Numbered from the stretch's first letter, positions 25,900 through 36,590 are shown. The stretch is DNA of 64,000 bases from Tillus elongatus (GCA_964006375.1 OZ023264.1:13650225-13714224); one strand, 5' to 3'. Numbers and translations: made by a program. The notes: generated by a model not told the origin, from the letters alone.

Positions 25900-26880
25900 G
25901 GAATTAGAAGAAGATGATGAATAAGCAAAGAAGAGAGACGAAAAGGCTAAAGAAGAATTCGGAAAAGGAGACGAATACGCAAGAAAGGAACTGAGGAAAA
26001 GAGACGAAGAACCCAAGAAAATTCTGCGAGAGGCAGCCAGCATAATTGAGAATATTTTGTCATGTGTAGACGAACGAATAAAGCAGGTAAAAGACGACAT
26101 CTTTTAGCAAGTAGAAAATTAAGTAAGGGGTATCGACGACGATGTACATGACAAGCTGACGAGTGTGCAAGAGGTACAAAGTACATCAGAAAAGGGAATC
26201 ACTAGAAAATAAGTTGATACCCTAGCCAAAGGAAACATTAGACTCGAGAATAGCACCGTCGTAATAATTAACGTCCCCACATTTGATGACTCAGTCCCAT
26301 GGGGTACTTATCTACGCCAGTTCGAAGGTCTAGAATCCCTAGTTCGAAGCCGCTGCTACAGCAAATGGTTGGGGCAAGAGAAAGAAAGCGACTTCATTAA
26401 TTGTAGCTCTCAGAGGAGATGCCCTAGATGTGCTCGAACGCATTCCCGGAGAAGAACAGAACAGTCTCGACAGCATTAGGTATTACCTAGAAATGAGATT
26501 TGGCGACCAGCATTTACAACAGCTGTATCAAACTCAGCTAAGAAGTCACTGACGGAAATCAGGCGGAACTCTTCAGCAGTACGAAACTGACGTTGCTGGA
26601 CTGGCACCATTAGCATACCCCATGTCACCGATGGCATTTCTGAACCAACTGTCGCTGCAAACTTTCATTGACGGCATCGGATATAGACACCCAACAGACC
26701 CTGAGGATGAGAAGAAAATAAAACAGATTTATCCGAGGTCATGCAACTACTAGAGAAGGCAGTAGAACGGATAGAACCTACGTATCATGGGGAACCAATA
26801 AGGGCTCTCCGTTTAAATGCCTTGCGGTGCTGGAACTGCCGCAAGGTGGGACATATAAGGGACGAATGTTGGGCTCTAAG
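25900..26880 (+). pseudogene. Gypsy gag remnant with CCHC zinc knuckle (element B)
   Basis: Decayed gag in several frames. The order matches element A: Glu/Lys/Arg-rich coiled coil, FDDSVPWGTYLRQFE-like capsid sequence near 26280-26330, ALRGDALDVLE-like sequence near 26410, then LQTFIDGIG near 26650. The zinc knuckle CWNCRKVGHIRDEC at about 26827-26868 has the Cys-x2-Cys-x4-His-x4-Cys spacing and would bind the element's RNA. Many stops and frameshifts are present. Confidence 0.8.
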
Positions 26881-27404
26881 CTGACACGCAAGGAGACAGT
26901 GAAGCTAAGGCTGGTAAACGTTTCTCAGGTTAGCGATTCTGGCAGCACTCTCTTCGTAGACAGATACGTAAGCGGCGATAAGACCCAGGTGGTCGTCGAC
27001 GTAGACACACCTAGGACGATTATTCGCCGCGACATGGTTCCAACATGGCGAGTAAGAGCGCCAGATAGAGTGCAGAGAGTAAATGCAGCCGGTGGTGATC
27101 GGATCCAGGTATTTGGCGAAACTGATGTCGAGCTGCAAATTGAGACATGGAGCAAAGACCCGTAGTCGCCGCCATATCTGATCCGACTATAATTCGATTG
27201 GACCTTCTCCAAGGTCACTGCGTTAAACTTGATCTTAGCACTAACATCCTGACTATAGGCCGTGAAGAAATAGTAATATGGTCTGGCACTAACCTGCTAG
27301 TGCGGAAAATCACCATCGAAGAAAATACCAACATTAACGTTTGCAATGAAAGTGCCATTTCAATGAAGAGAGCTAACGGAGGAAAAGACGACCCACTTAT
27401 TTAG
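26881..27404 (+). pseudogene. Gypsy protease-region remnant (element B)
   Basis: Two overlapping open stretches. The first carries KTQVVVDVDTPRTIIRRDMV, resembling the retropepsin Asp-Thr-Gly motif followed by the usual (T/V)-I-(I)-R segment, with the expected Gly replaced. The second continues VVAAISDPTIIRLDLLQGHC and LTIGREEIVIW, typical of the protease C-terminal half. A frameshift at about 27150-27165 separates them. Confidence 0.72.
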
Positions 27405-27510
27405 CCAAAAGCAACTGTTAGAAATATGGGAGAAATGCAACGCGAAGCCTGTGTAAGTCATTCAGGTGTGAAGCAAACCCAGAAAAGGGTTAATTCTCGG
27501 TACAGAGCTG

Positions 27511-27945
27511 ATGTCGACCTGCAGAGATTTTGGTCCAAATAGAAACACCAGGACCAGCACAACTGAGCGTAAGAACCAGTGCAACATAAGAAGTTTGCAT
27601 AAAGAGAGCACCGACATGATGAAGAGAATGGATGCCACCCATTCGGCTGTCAAAATGCATATACGCGAAAAGAGTGGCTGCATGAAGACTCGTTATACCG
27701 TGCGAGCTAAGTCGGTTGGTTTTAAAGAGAGAGATCGGGTCTGGTTAGACGATCCAGTACGACGCAAGAGACCTTCACCGAAACTACAGAATTTATGGGA
27801 AGGTCCGTATAAGGTGACCAAAAGGACCAGTGAGGTTGTCTATCGCATTCAAAGCAGCCCAAAGAGCAAGATAAAGGTGGTCCATATGCACAGGGCTACG
27901 CCATACCAAGAAATGTCAGAATTCGGCCGAGTCGGTCGAATGTAA
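27511..27945 (+). pseudogene. Gypsy integrase C-terminal remnant (element B)
   Basis: The open frame ends a pol polyprotein: HIREKSGCMKTRYTVRAKSV, then FKERDRVWLDDPVRRKRPSP and LWEGPYKVTKRTSEVVYRIQ, then IKVVHMHRATPY. This is the C-terminal SH3-like part of a Gypsy integrase. The zinc-binding and catalytic DDE domains are missing, consistent with a large internal deletion upstream. Confidence 0.8.
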
Positions 27946-28099
27946 GAAGGGGGCAGTGCCACACCCGTCTCTATGTGAATTAAGTTTATGAACTTTGTTA
28001 CTTCTATGGTCACAGGTATCTTGTAAAGTGTCTTGGTGACAGCGAACACTCTGGAATTATATTTCGAGAAGGAACCAGAAGTAACAGGTATGGCATAAT

Positions 28100-28905
28100 G
28101 TATGAATGAATACCCCTCCATTCGGATCTCCGGGAGAGGGGTATGCAGGGGACGCCGGTATCAAGATTTAACATATCCTTCTCGAATATATGAGGCCTAA
28201 ATTCTAACCTGAACTCCGTTCACAGTTTCCTCCAGGCTAATAGGCCCCAACTCCTCTTCCTCACCGAAACCCAAATCAGTACCAAAACAGCCACTAATCA
28301 TCTTAGTTTCCTGGGGTATGACCTTTAGATTGTATGGATGTGTGTGCACATACGTCCGTAACAATCTACCCTGCACCAGACTCCTCAATTTAGAAGCTGG
28401 AAGAAAAGACATCCTTTGGATGACACTCACTCTTAGGGCTGCAACTAAATTCATCTGTTGCATTTACCGGTCACCTTCTGACAACAAACGTCTCATCGCT
28501 GACCCTACTCTCACCCAAAGGCTGCCATCCCATGCCCACCGACGTGTCGTTGGTGACCTCTCTCTCTATCTCTCTCTTTTATAGATATATGCTCAGAGGA
28601 GCTTTCTTCCATAGTTCCTCCACCTGCTGGCCCCAACAGATCTACCAGGGGAACAGAACGAATGCACCCTTTTACTGTCAAGGTCACCAGACATAGAACA
28701 TCTTGTTATGACCGCTCTTTTGTCCCGAGGACTTCCAATTTGTTGAATTCCTTGCCGGCACATGTTTTTCCTTTTTTTCCTTCTCCGAACCTCCAAACCC
28801 TCAAGTCCAGAATTAACAAGTTGCCTCTTTCCTCCTGGTCGACACCCACGGTACGATAGTATTTAGGCTGTAAGCCCTCATGCTGTGTTGTTAAAATATA
28901 AAAAA
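28100..28905 (+). mobile_element. Internally deleted LINE inserted in the Gypsy 3' LTR
   Basis: The 5' part (28170-28490) decodes, with stops, to the start of an AP-type endonuclease (NSVHSFLQANRPQLLFLTET, the Glu being catalytic in this family; FICCIYRSPSDN). It is joined to the 3' part (28490-28905) with LTQRLPSHAHRRVVGDLSL and the end GTAAGCCCTCATGCTGTGTT plus an A-rich tail. Reverse transcriptase is deleted. LTR sequence resumes at about 28906. Confidence 0.78.
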
Positions 28906-29112
28906 TAGTCTAGCAGGAGACATACTGAGTCATTCAGTAATGAGTTAATGTTGGTGTATAATAAGCGATCATACAAGGCGAATTGTGACATATAGTTCTA
29001 TGGACATTTAGAAATATTTTATGGATGTAAAATAGTTGGGTTATAATAAATGAGTAGTTTGAAAAGCTGTGTTTTGTTAGTCAACAAATCCAGAACCACG
29101 AGGAACGTAACA

Positions 29113-29699
29113 ATACTAGTATATTATAACATTTTTTCAGCATAACCTAATACAAATTACACACTGACTAAGTTATAAACAAATCAATTGTTTCGTAGCA
29201 CCATGAGTGTTTAATGCCAATATGATTTTGTTTAATGTTAGCTTGAATTTCACTAATGGCAATATGATTTTGATTAATAAGACTTTGAAATTAAATTTGC
29301 CAATTTGATTTTGACTAATGTGATTTTGATTCTGATTAGCCCCACTTTGATCTCGAAAAAGTATAGTGTGTTATGACATACATAATACGTCTGAAAACAA
29401 TAGAATTATATCATGATAATATGGCGGTTGTGCATATAAATATTTAGCTACTTTTTGGGTGTATTTTCTGTTAATTAATTGCCATAGCAACACAAGTAGA
29501 GTTTAATGCAGCTACAGAGATGACATAATAATATATTATTATTATTTATAAGATAGCTTGATAAAATCTAATCTTGTTCAAATACAGTCACTTGTTCAGC
29601 TCCTGATCGTTCTTCAATAACAACAATATTAGTAAGATTTTTCATTGCCAATCAATTTTAGGGACCATATATTTTTTTATCAACGGAAAATTCCACTTA
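29113..29699. other. AT-rich intronic DNA
   Basis: Loosely repetitive ATTTTGATTAATG-like segments at 29200-29345 and a TTA-rich patch near 29530. No gene or element recognised. Confidence 0.45.
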
Positions 29700-29701
29700 T
29701 A

Positions 29702-30041
29702 CAGTGTGGAACAGCCAAATGGAATAAATTCGATAACGGATAAATGAGGACGTGTTGGGAAAAACGCTTGGACACGTCGATTTGTATTTTTAACTGCGCA
29801 TCTTTTTCAAGAAAAAAAAATTATATAGGGTGCGTCATGTGACAGTGGCCAATACCAACTTTCTTATTTTAAATACAAGTCCCTGTATATTATTAATTTT
29901 TTGGATTCTTCAGAAAATTCTAGACATAATTCATGTACAATGTCCTATACCTATCTTCAACTGTTTCGGAAATATTAAGTATTTTCAGATTTATTACAAA
30001 AATTAACATTAAAAATAGAAAATTATTTTATTTCACAAATT
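29702..30041 (+). repeat. Left terminal inverted repeat
   Basis: 340 bp, inverse of 31429-31768. It includes GTGCGTCATGTGACAGTGGC and ends near TTTCACAAATTC. Confidence 0.88.
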
Positions 30042-30098
30042 CTAATAAGAAATACTGATTATTTCTTAATAATTAAAAAAAACAAAAAAAAATTAATG

Positions 30099-31187
30099 TC
30101 AATGTAGTAAATGTTCAAAATGCTCGCCACGAACATCTTGGCAACATGCTAATCTGGTATAGAAATGTCTTCTAACATTACTCAACATCTCAGGCGTGAC
30201 TGATCTAATCGCAAGCGTGATTCGTCTTTTTAAGTCATCTAAGTTGAGGGGCTTAGTTTTGTATACAATACTTTTGACATATCCCCACAAAAAGTAGTCT
30301 AATAGCGACAGATCAGGAGATCGTGCTGGCCATTCTATCGATCCGCGCCTCCCTATCCACCGATTTGGAAAAATTTGGTTCAGGTACTGCCGGACATTGA
30401 TTTGGTAATGGGGCGGTGCTCCATCTTGCTGAAACCATATTTTATTGGCAGGAACTTGTGGGTTTGCTGGATCTGGATATAAGTTTGTCAAAGTTGGCAC
30501 GACATTATTTTGGAGCAGTTCTAAATATTTATCCCCATTCAAGTTGCCATCAATGAAAAAGGGACCTACGATATGATTTCCAACAATTCCTGCCCAAACA
30601 TTAACTTTTTCAGGATATTGCGTATGTTCCTCTCTCATCCAATGAGGATTCTCATTAGACCAATAGCGGCAATTTTGACGATTAACATGACCGTGAAGTG
30701 TAAATGTGCTCTCATCAGAAAACAAAACATCTTCTAATTGGATCACATTGTTATCTAACATTGCCATCATTTGTTCACAAAAATACGTTCTCCTATCGAA
30801 ATCGTCCTCCATGAGCTCCTGAGTTGGTATCATTTTATAGGGATGCATTTTACTTTCCTTTAATGTTCGAAAAATTGCTGTGTGGCTAACGTTGAATAGT
30901 TGGGCTGCTTGTCGACCAGAAGTATGTGGGTTTTCTTGAAACTCAAGCGTAATATCCAATTTCGTATCATCACTTACTGCATTGGCAGCTACTTTTTTTA
31001 TCTGTCTCACATGACCAAGCTCGCGAAACTGCTTTTCTATTTTGCTAATTGTTCCTTGGGATACAGGCGGCAAATTTGGAAATTTTTCGTGAAATAAGCG
31101 AGACACTTCCATCTGTGTCCGTGTGTTATCTCCATAACCAATCATTTGTAGAATGGTTATTTTGTGCATTTCTGTTAAATGAACCAT
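30099..31187 (-). CDS. Mariner/IS630-like DDD transposase, intact
   Basis: Encodes 362 residues; the product is expected to cut and reinsert this element at TA dinucleotides. The ATG at 31187 (MVHLTEMHKITILQMIGYGD) fits the family start. The N-terminal helix-turn-helix spans about residues 5-60 (MEVSRLFHEKFPNLPPVSQG), and a second HTH lies near 75-110 (SGRQAAQLFNVSHTAIFRTL). Catalytic residues: Asp158 (DVLFSDESTF), Asp255 (IWFQQDGAPPHY) and Asp292 (WPARSPDLSLLDYFLWG), with 36 residues between the last two, the same spacing as in the 9182-10261 protein. The C-terminus RGEHFEHLLH matches the family. No stop or frameshift is seen. It is clearly diverged from the first transposase, so the two belong to separate families. 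Confidence 0.94.
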   Translation of the reverse strand: MVHLTEMHKITILQMIGYGDNTRTQMEVSRLFHEKFPNLPPVSQGTISKIEKQFRELGHVRQIKKVAANAVSDDTKLDITLEFQENPHTSGRQAAQLFNVSHTAIFRTLKESKMHPYKMIPTQELMEDDFDRRTYFCEQMMAMLDNNVIQLEDVLFSDESTFTLHGHVNRQNCRYWSNENPHWMREEHTQYPEKVNVWAGIVGNHIVGPFFIDGNLNGDKYLELLQNNVVPTLTNLYPDPANPQVPANKIWFQQDGAPPHYQINVRQYLNQIFPNRWIGRRGSIEWPARSPDLSLLDYFLWGYVKSIVYKTKPLNLDDLKRRITLAIRSVTPEMLSNVRRHFYTRLACCQDVRGEHFEHLLH

Positions 31188-31428
31188 TTTTCTGATATTA
31201 TTACGTACAGTTAACGAAATTCAAACGACAATAGCACTGACACTAATCACTACTGTCATGCAGGCAGACAACAAGTTGCTAAGGCTACGAGTTTTATACG
31301 AACAGAAAGAAAACTGTTTTTGTTTTTGTTTCATTTCATATCAGTAAAAAGAAACGCAGGAATGGTTTTTGTTTACTTTCTCATTATCAAGAGCTGAATG
31401 GGAAATAAGTATTGAATGCAATGTAGCG

Positions 31429-31768
31429 AATTTGTGAAATAAAATAATTTTCTATTTTTAATGTTAATTTTTGTAATAAATCTGAAAATACTTAATATTT
31501 CCGAAACAGTTGAAGATAGGTATAGAACATTGTACATGAATTATGTCTAGAATTTTCTGAAGAATCCAAAAAATTAATAATATACAGGGGCTTGTATTTA
31601 AAATAAGAAAGTTGGTATTGGCCACTGTCACATGACGCACCCTATATAAATTTTTTTTATTGAAAAAGATGCGCAGTTAAAAATACAAATCGACGTGTCC
31701 AAGCGTTTTTCCCAACACGCCCTCATTTATCCGTTATCGAATTTATTCCATTTGGCTGTTCCACACTG
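31429..31768 (-). repeat. Right terminal inverted repeat
   Basis: 340 bp, inverse of 29702-30041. Confidence 0.88.
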
Positions 31769-31770
31769 TA

Positions 31771-32335
31771 TGTATATACAAGTATAACCAACCCAAGTGG
31801 GGAACTTTTACATTCACACGAAGTGTCCGGTGTAAAAGAATAGTGCTGATTATGAAGAACTGTTAATATTCAAGTTTCTTGCTTGCATAATTAATTTATT
31901 TATTAAGGCTTTCGGTGTTTCTTTACACAAATCATGGTAATTTATGCGTGTATGTATATCAGCCTTGGTTAATTCGAAATAATGTAAATTCATTAAGGAC
32001 ATTAGATGTCATACTTTATTTGATTGTTCTAGGATTCTTTCTTTTTTTTACGTCATAAATTGCTAAATTACTTTGCTAAATCCATGACGTCATAATATAC
32101 GTTTGACGAAAACGGTTTTCCAATACACATTGCTTCTTAAAAAAAAAGAGTTAAATGTCATCGTATAGTCACACTCTAAGGGCGACGTTGCCTTGTCGTC
32201 ATAACAATTACTGTGTGTCTCCAACTGTTCTTTTCGTTTGGCTCTGGCTACCGACTTCATCAATTGGGCCAGAGTTTTTAAAAGCGTTCATTTTGATCTG
32301 ACTCACATTTGTTTTTGACAATTCTCGTTACCCGA
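31771..32335. other. Unassigned intronic DNA
   Basis: No gene, repeat family or RNA recognised. Confidence 0.45.
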
Positions 32336-33962
32336 GACCGAATAGCTCAGTTCGTGGCGAATAACCTCTGGAATCGGACTAGGAGGTCGCGGGTTCGAGT
32401 CCCGTATTCAGACAGTTTACGATCTTGAGACTGAAGCCCCTGCCTTCCCGTCTGAAGACTTTAGATCATGGTATCTTCCTACACCAGTGGCGGCTGGTGA
32501 CGTTGAGAGTGGGTGAAGCAAAATCCTCGCGGGGGGTCCAGGGGGACAAAGATCCCCCTGCGCCGCAGACGAATTTTTTTTAATTTTCAAGGTGAAACGT
32601 TATGCACAATAAACCAAAGGTTGCAGTGCTATCGGGGCGGCGAGGCCGCGGACGAGCCCTGAGGGAGGGAAAAAAAGGTCACACGTTCTCTAGGCACTTC
32701 AGTATTTAAATGAAAAATCCATTTGTACAAAAATATAAACTTTCACAATGAATAATTTTCAGGAATATTCGATGAGAGGACACTGTACACATACTGTACA
32801 CACACACACACGGTAATATAATACGGCACGTATTACCTATAAAAATCTGTTTATAGAGGGAAGAGCTACAAGCATTTTTTTTCAAATTTAAGGCCCGTCT
32901 CATTTTTTTACAACTTGAAATTTTATATCTAATATTTTATCATTTTGAAATTATTCTTTTAGAGGTGATAATAAACAAATCAATTCCACTCACCAAAAAT
33001 AAAAATGAAAATTCCAGTTTTTCAAAGTCTATAAATGTGACATATACCAGATTATTTAACGGGAACATAGTAAAAATAAAAATACGCCTCTGACGATCCG
33101 ACTAAATCTGAATAAACGACGAAAACTAGCTCTGAAGCAGGTTAAGAACTCTGCATCACTTTTGTGACACTCATAAACACCTACCTACAAGTGCGCGTGC
33201 CGTTGCCATGGCAACCGTCTCATGCAAGCGTCCCGAAACAGACGCAGCATTTGTATACGAAGGAATCTGGCTCAGTCAGTCTGCAGTTGCTTGACGCTCT
33301 ATACAGTAGTCTGTTGTCGGCAATACATAAGCGCTGCGCGTTGATACATTCAATTCGGTGATCAGGGGTGGGCTTCCAAATTATATCGTATCATAAATTA
33401 CTATAAAAATACATTATCAACTGCGACGCGACGTAACAAGACATTTTTATGTAGTTGTACCAAACGAATTTAAGAGAATGAAAAAATATATATGGTGGAT
33501 TTTGAATAAAAAAGTTTAGCTTAACCGAAAAATGTAGGTGAAGCAGCGCTTCACCTGCGTCATCTGACGAGGCACCACTGCCCTACACACTCAGATCGAA
33601 GCCACCCTCAAAGGAACCCCTACAACCTTCACACTCTCAAAAATCAGCAAGTAACTTAAAACCTTAGGCTCATAGAACCCTCCTCATATTCATACGAACG
33701 TTCGCTCCACTCCCACTTTTCCCGATATCTTACCTATTTCCCTATTCGACGCCCCCTCTTTCTCCGACGTTTGCTCCAATCGCACTTCGCGTTTCCTCAT
33801 CCAGCCCTCATTTCCGCTGACATTCATTGAAATTCCTGATTTACTCGTTCTTGGTAGACCTAGTTACCTTGAACGGGTAGAAACCATCAACCCTGTTCTC
33901 GTGATGTTTTCTCTTGCCGTCCTACGGTTTTCCATCTGGCAGTCTTCCCGTATTCAGACAGT
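32336..33962 (+). mobile_element. tRNA-derived SINE, split by a hAT-like insertion
   Basis: The head at 32336-32415 is tRNA-like: A box TAGCTCAGTTCGTGG, B box GGTTCGAGTCC and CCCGTATTCAGACAG. Body sequence continues to 32484 and resumes at 33581 after the insertion. CCCGTATTCAGACAGT recurs at 33946-33961. The extent of the right side is uncertain. Confidence 0.6.
32485..33580 (+). mobile_element. Non-autonomous hAT-like element (MITE)
   Basis: The left end CAGTGGCGGCTGGTGACG and the right end GTCATCTGACGAGGCACCACTG share the terminal CAGTGG. The flanks are TCCTACAC (32477-32484) and CCCTACAC (33581-33588), an 8-bp target duplication with one mismatch, the length made by hAT transposases. The 1,096-bp element has no transposase frame. 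It contains a 70-bp block (32601-32680, ATGCACAATAAACCAAAGG, GGACGAGCCCTGA) also found at the end of the LINE at 60455-60515, so a LINE tail is nested in it or shared. Confidence 0.72.
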
Positions 33963-34361
33963 CAGTATTTTTTACTGAAATGTGGAAAGGCCTACTTCTG
34001 GGTGGTGTCCTTTGTCTATATTTGTGTGTAAGCTCCCACCGCACAAGTCAAAGACTTCTGGGTACAGAGATTGCCTAATGTGGTGTTATTATCACCCGAT
34101 GAATGGTATTGCGGTTGATATTATCTATAATATTCCGAATTCAAAAACCCTTCTTCTGTCAGAGGCATTAAACTCGTATACCTCGTTCTTAACATATCCC
34201 TACAAATAAAAATTTAAAGGGGTGAGGTCCCGGACTCAGAAAGAAGTTTGGTAGTTTACTACATCCAAATAGCCCAACCGAGAGCCAATATCTTAATCCG
34301 CAGTAAGTAAGATTGAGAAGTTTATAGAAACAGGTCATGTAAAAGACCTCCGGAAAATACG
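33963..34361. other. Unassigned intronic DNA
   Basis: Short frames without recognisable content. Confidence 0.4.
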
Positions 34362-35690
34362 AAGCTGAATATTCTGCTATCATTTCATCTTGAAAAACAC
34401 AGTCTAATCCACGACAGGCAGTATGGATTCCGTCAGCACAGATCAACTGCCGACCTCCTTTCCTTTGTCACCCATTCCTGGAACAAGTCTATGGAACTAC
34501 ACGGTGAATCCCAGATTGTCGCTCTAGACATATCCAAAGCATTCAACCAGGTCTGACACGCAGCGCTGCGTAATAAACTTCCGGCCTATGGCCTACCACC
34601 AAAACTCTGTACCTGGACAGCAAATTTCCTCTCCAACCGGAGCATTTCTGTTGCCGTGGATGGGCATTCCTCTAAACTGTATCCAATTAATGCAGGAGTT
34701 CCTCAAGGTTGAGCTTTAGCCCCTACTTTGTTTCTTCTCCACATCAATGACCAGCACATCCAACCCAGTTCACAGTTACGCGGACGACAACACCCTCCAC
34801 TCAAATATACAATATTCTAAGCCTGTCTCTTTAGCCCATTTAGATGAGGATCGCAGACTCATGGAGGGTTCCATCTCCGTGGATCACCAAAAAATATTAG
34901 ACTGGGGAAGTAGAAATCTTGTACAATTCAACCCCACCATATCACAGTCTTGCTTTCTTTCTCATAAGAGATACACCAGCCCTAGACCCATCACAATAAA
35001 CAACCAAACTATTCAAGGTAATGACTCCTTTTCACTTGTTGGCATTTCTGTGGATCGAAATCTCAATTGGCACCAACATGTCACATCATTTGCAGAAGCG
35101 GCTGCTAAGAAATTAGGTTTCCTCTTCCGGGCTCGCAAATACTTTTTACCAGCTAACCTCTATACCTTATATACTTCACAAATAAGGCCAAACCTCTAAT
35201 ACTGCTCCCACATTTGGGGTACTGCTGCCGCTTCTACACTCGCTATCCTGGACTTCATTCAGAAGAGAGCTATACGTCTCATCGGTGACCCTACCATCAC
35301 CCAAAGGCTGCCATCCCTTGCTTACCGACGTGCCGTTGGTGACCTCTCTCTCTTTTATAGATATCTGCACGGGCACTGCTCAGATGAGCTTTCTTCCATA
35401 GTTCCTCCGCCTGCTGCCTCCAACAGATCTACCGGGGGAACAGAGCAAATGCACACTTTTACTGCCCAGGTCACCAGACATAGAACATCTTGTTATGCCC
35501 GCTCTTTTGTCCCGAGGACTTCCAAGTTGTGGAATTCCTTGCCGGCACATGTTTTTCCTTCTCCCCTGAATCTTCAAACCTTCAAGTCCAGAATTACCAA
35601 GTTGCCTCTTTCCTCCTTGTCGACACCCACGGTACGATAGTATTTAGGCTGTAAGCCCTCGTGGTGTGTTGTTAAAATAAAAAATAAAAA
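34362..35690 (+). pseudogene. 5'-truncated LINE with broken reverse transcriptase
   Basis: Same family as 5018-6430. Plus-strand motifs: DRQYGFRQHRSTADLLSF near 34410, SQIVALDISKAFNQV then a stop, NKLPAYGLPPKLCTWTANFL, AGVPQG then a stop, then in another frame YADDNTLHSNIQYSKP (catalytic YADD) and SLVGISVDRNLNWHQHVTSF. The C-terminus LTQRLPSLAYRRAVGDLSL and the tail GTAAGCCCTCGTGGTGTGTT plus A-rich end follow. At least two stops and a frameshift make it dead. Confidence 0.87.
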
Positions 35691-35721
35691 AAATGACATA
35701 CCAATTTACAGCAAGTAGCAT

Positions 35722-36075
35722 TAGAGCCTTGGTGGTTCAGTGGTAAAAACGCGTGCCTCTGAACCAAAGGGTACTGGGTTCGATCTCAGGGTTCTCCCTT
35801 CACTTTTTCAGTACAAACTGTAACATTAACATCAACCAAGGTTGTGACATTGTATTTGAGCAAGAACGTCCTTGGGGGGGGGGGGGGGGACGGTAAAGCC
35901 GTCGGTCCCCTGTCCATGCGATATTGGGCACGCTATAGATCCCTACCCTCCTTACAGAAAAGCAGGGGTTCGAAAAATTTTCCAGGATAGTGAGGTGAAA
36001 CTGCTTCCTGGCGTCAGTGATTGGCCAGTCGCGGAAATAGACCGTCGTTAAAGAAACAAAGAAACAAAAACGCAC
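35722..36075 (+). mobile_element. tRNA-derived SINE, full-length
   Basis: The tRNA-like head GCCTTGGTGGTTCAGTGGTA has an A box, and the B box is GGTTCGATCTCAGGG; together they could drive RNA polymerase III. The body contains AACATTAACATCAACCAAGG, a G16 run at 35874-35889, GTAAAGCCGTCGGTCCC and CTGGCGTCAGTGATTGGCC. The end is ACCGTCGTTAAAGAAACAAA. Other copies lie at 24206 and 43266. Confidence 0.85.
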
Positions 36076-36169
36076 ACACATATTAAGACATTGGTCAGTC
36101 AACAGCTCTTGGAACGTTAGAAAAGCAAAAGTGGACATTCCTACAAATTTAGCTTAATGGCGGAGCTTA

Positions 36170-36475
36170 TGGAAGGCAATACAGATAGCTAAGGTAAACG
36201 ATAAGTACAGTGAACCACAAATTGTTGACTATGGTGTACCCCAGAGTACCTTACTTAGTCCTATTATTTTCATTATTTACTTAAATAGCCTACTGTTGCT
36301 GCTATCCGTGGGGTATGTAGTTAGCTTCGCTGGTACCACTGCTATTTTTTTCAAATCGACTCGTGGAGTATTCTGCACCAGAAAATCGAAAATGACTTCT
36401 TGCCGATTACAGGCTGGTTTGATGAAAATATTCTAAGAATAAATTTAAAAAAAACACAGTTTGTTGCGTTCTATT
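36170..36475 (+). pseudogene. LINE reverse transcriptase fragment
   Basis: Decodes to YGVPQSTLLSPIIFIIYLNS, then GYVVSFAGTTAIFFKS, and in another frame KIENDFLPITGWFDENIL and RINLKKTQFV. This is the palm of a non-LTR reverse transcriptase. The catalytic Ala-Asp-Asp appears as Ala-Gly-Thr, so it is inactive. It belongs to a different LINE family from the 34362 copy and ends where a family A arm begins. Confidence 0.8.
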
Positions 36476-36590
36476 AGTGAATGAGGAGATCCCGACTTTT
36501 GAATTTTGAAAAAATTTATTCAAATGAGCGCTAATTAGGCCCCCTAAAATACATATCCGGGGTCAGTTTCAATTTTTAGATGTTTATATA
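36476..36590 (-). repeat. Family A right arm alone
   Basis: Inverse of the standard right arm: TGAATGAGGAGATCCCGACT, GAGCGCTAATTAGGC and CATATCCGGGGTCAGTTTCA. No (TA)n follows. Confidence 0.8.

Larger units (their letters stand above)
25558..29112 (+). mobile_element. Gypsy-type LTR retrotransposon, internally deleted (element B)
   Basis: A 5' LTR piece (from about 25558, also in the 232-bp duplication) is followed by decayed gag, a zinc knuckle, a protease-like stretch, the integrase C-terminus and a 3' LTR. The 3' LTR (about 28031-28091 and 28906-29112) is split by a LINE. The LTR end GAACGTAACA at 29112 matches element A. Reverse transcriptase and RNase H are deleted between protease and integrase. 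The element lies in the first large Hnf4 intron, in the same orientation as the gene. Confidence 0.82.
29702..31768 (-). mobile_element. Intact mariner/IS630-like transposon with 340-bp terminal inverted repeats
   Basis: The left end CAGTGTGGAACAGCCAAATG and the right end CATTTGGCTGTTCCACACTG are inverse copies, each bordered by TA (29700-29701 and 31769-31770). The repeats run 29702-30041 and 31429-31768 with only a few differences, for example GTCCTATACC against the inverse of GGTATAGAAC. The 2,067-bp element holds one intact gene on the minus strand. It inserted into the first large Hnf4 intron, opposite to the gene. Confidence 0.92.

Noticed and set aside
27511..27945. Host gene encoding a basic 144-residue protein
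   Set aside because: The second half is clearly a Gypsy integrase C-terminus and the frame lies between LTRs.
28309..28584. Independent gene starting MTFRLYGCVCTYVRNN
   Set aside because: It is the endonuclease-to-3' end fusion of a deleted LINE.
32336..32415. tRNA gene
   Set aside because: A and B boxes are present, but the fold is imperfect and the sequence continues into a SINE body.
35722..35795. tRNA gene
   Set aside because: The same head occurs at another locus followed by the same 280-bp body, so it is a SINE.
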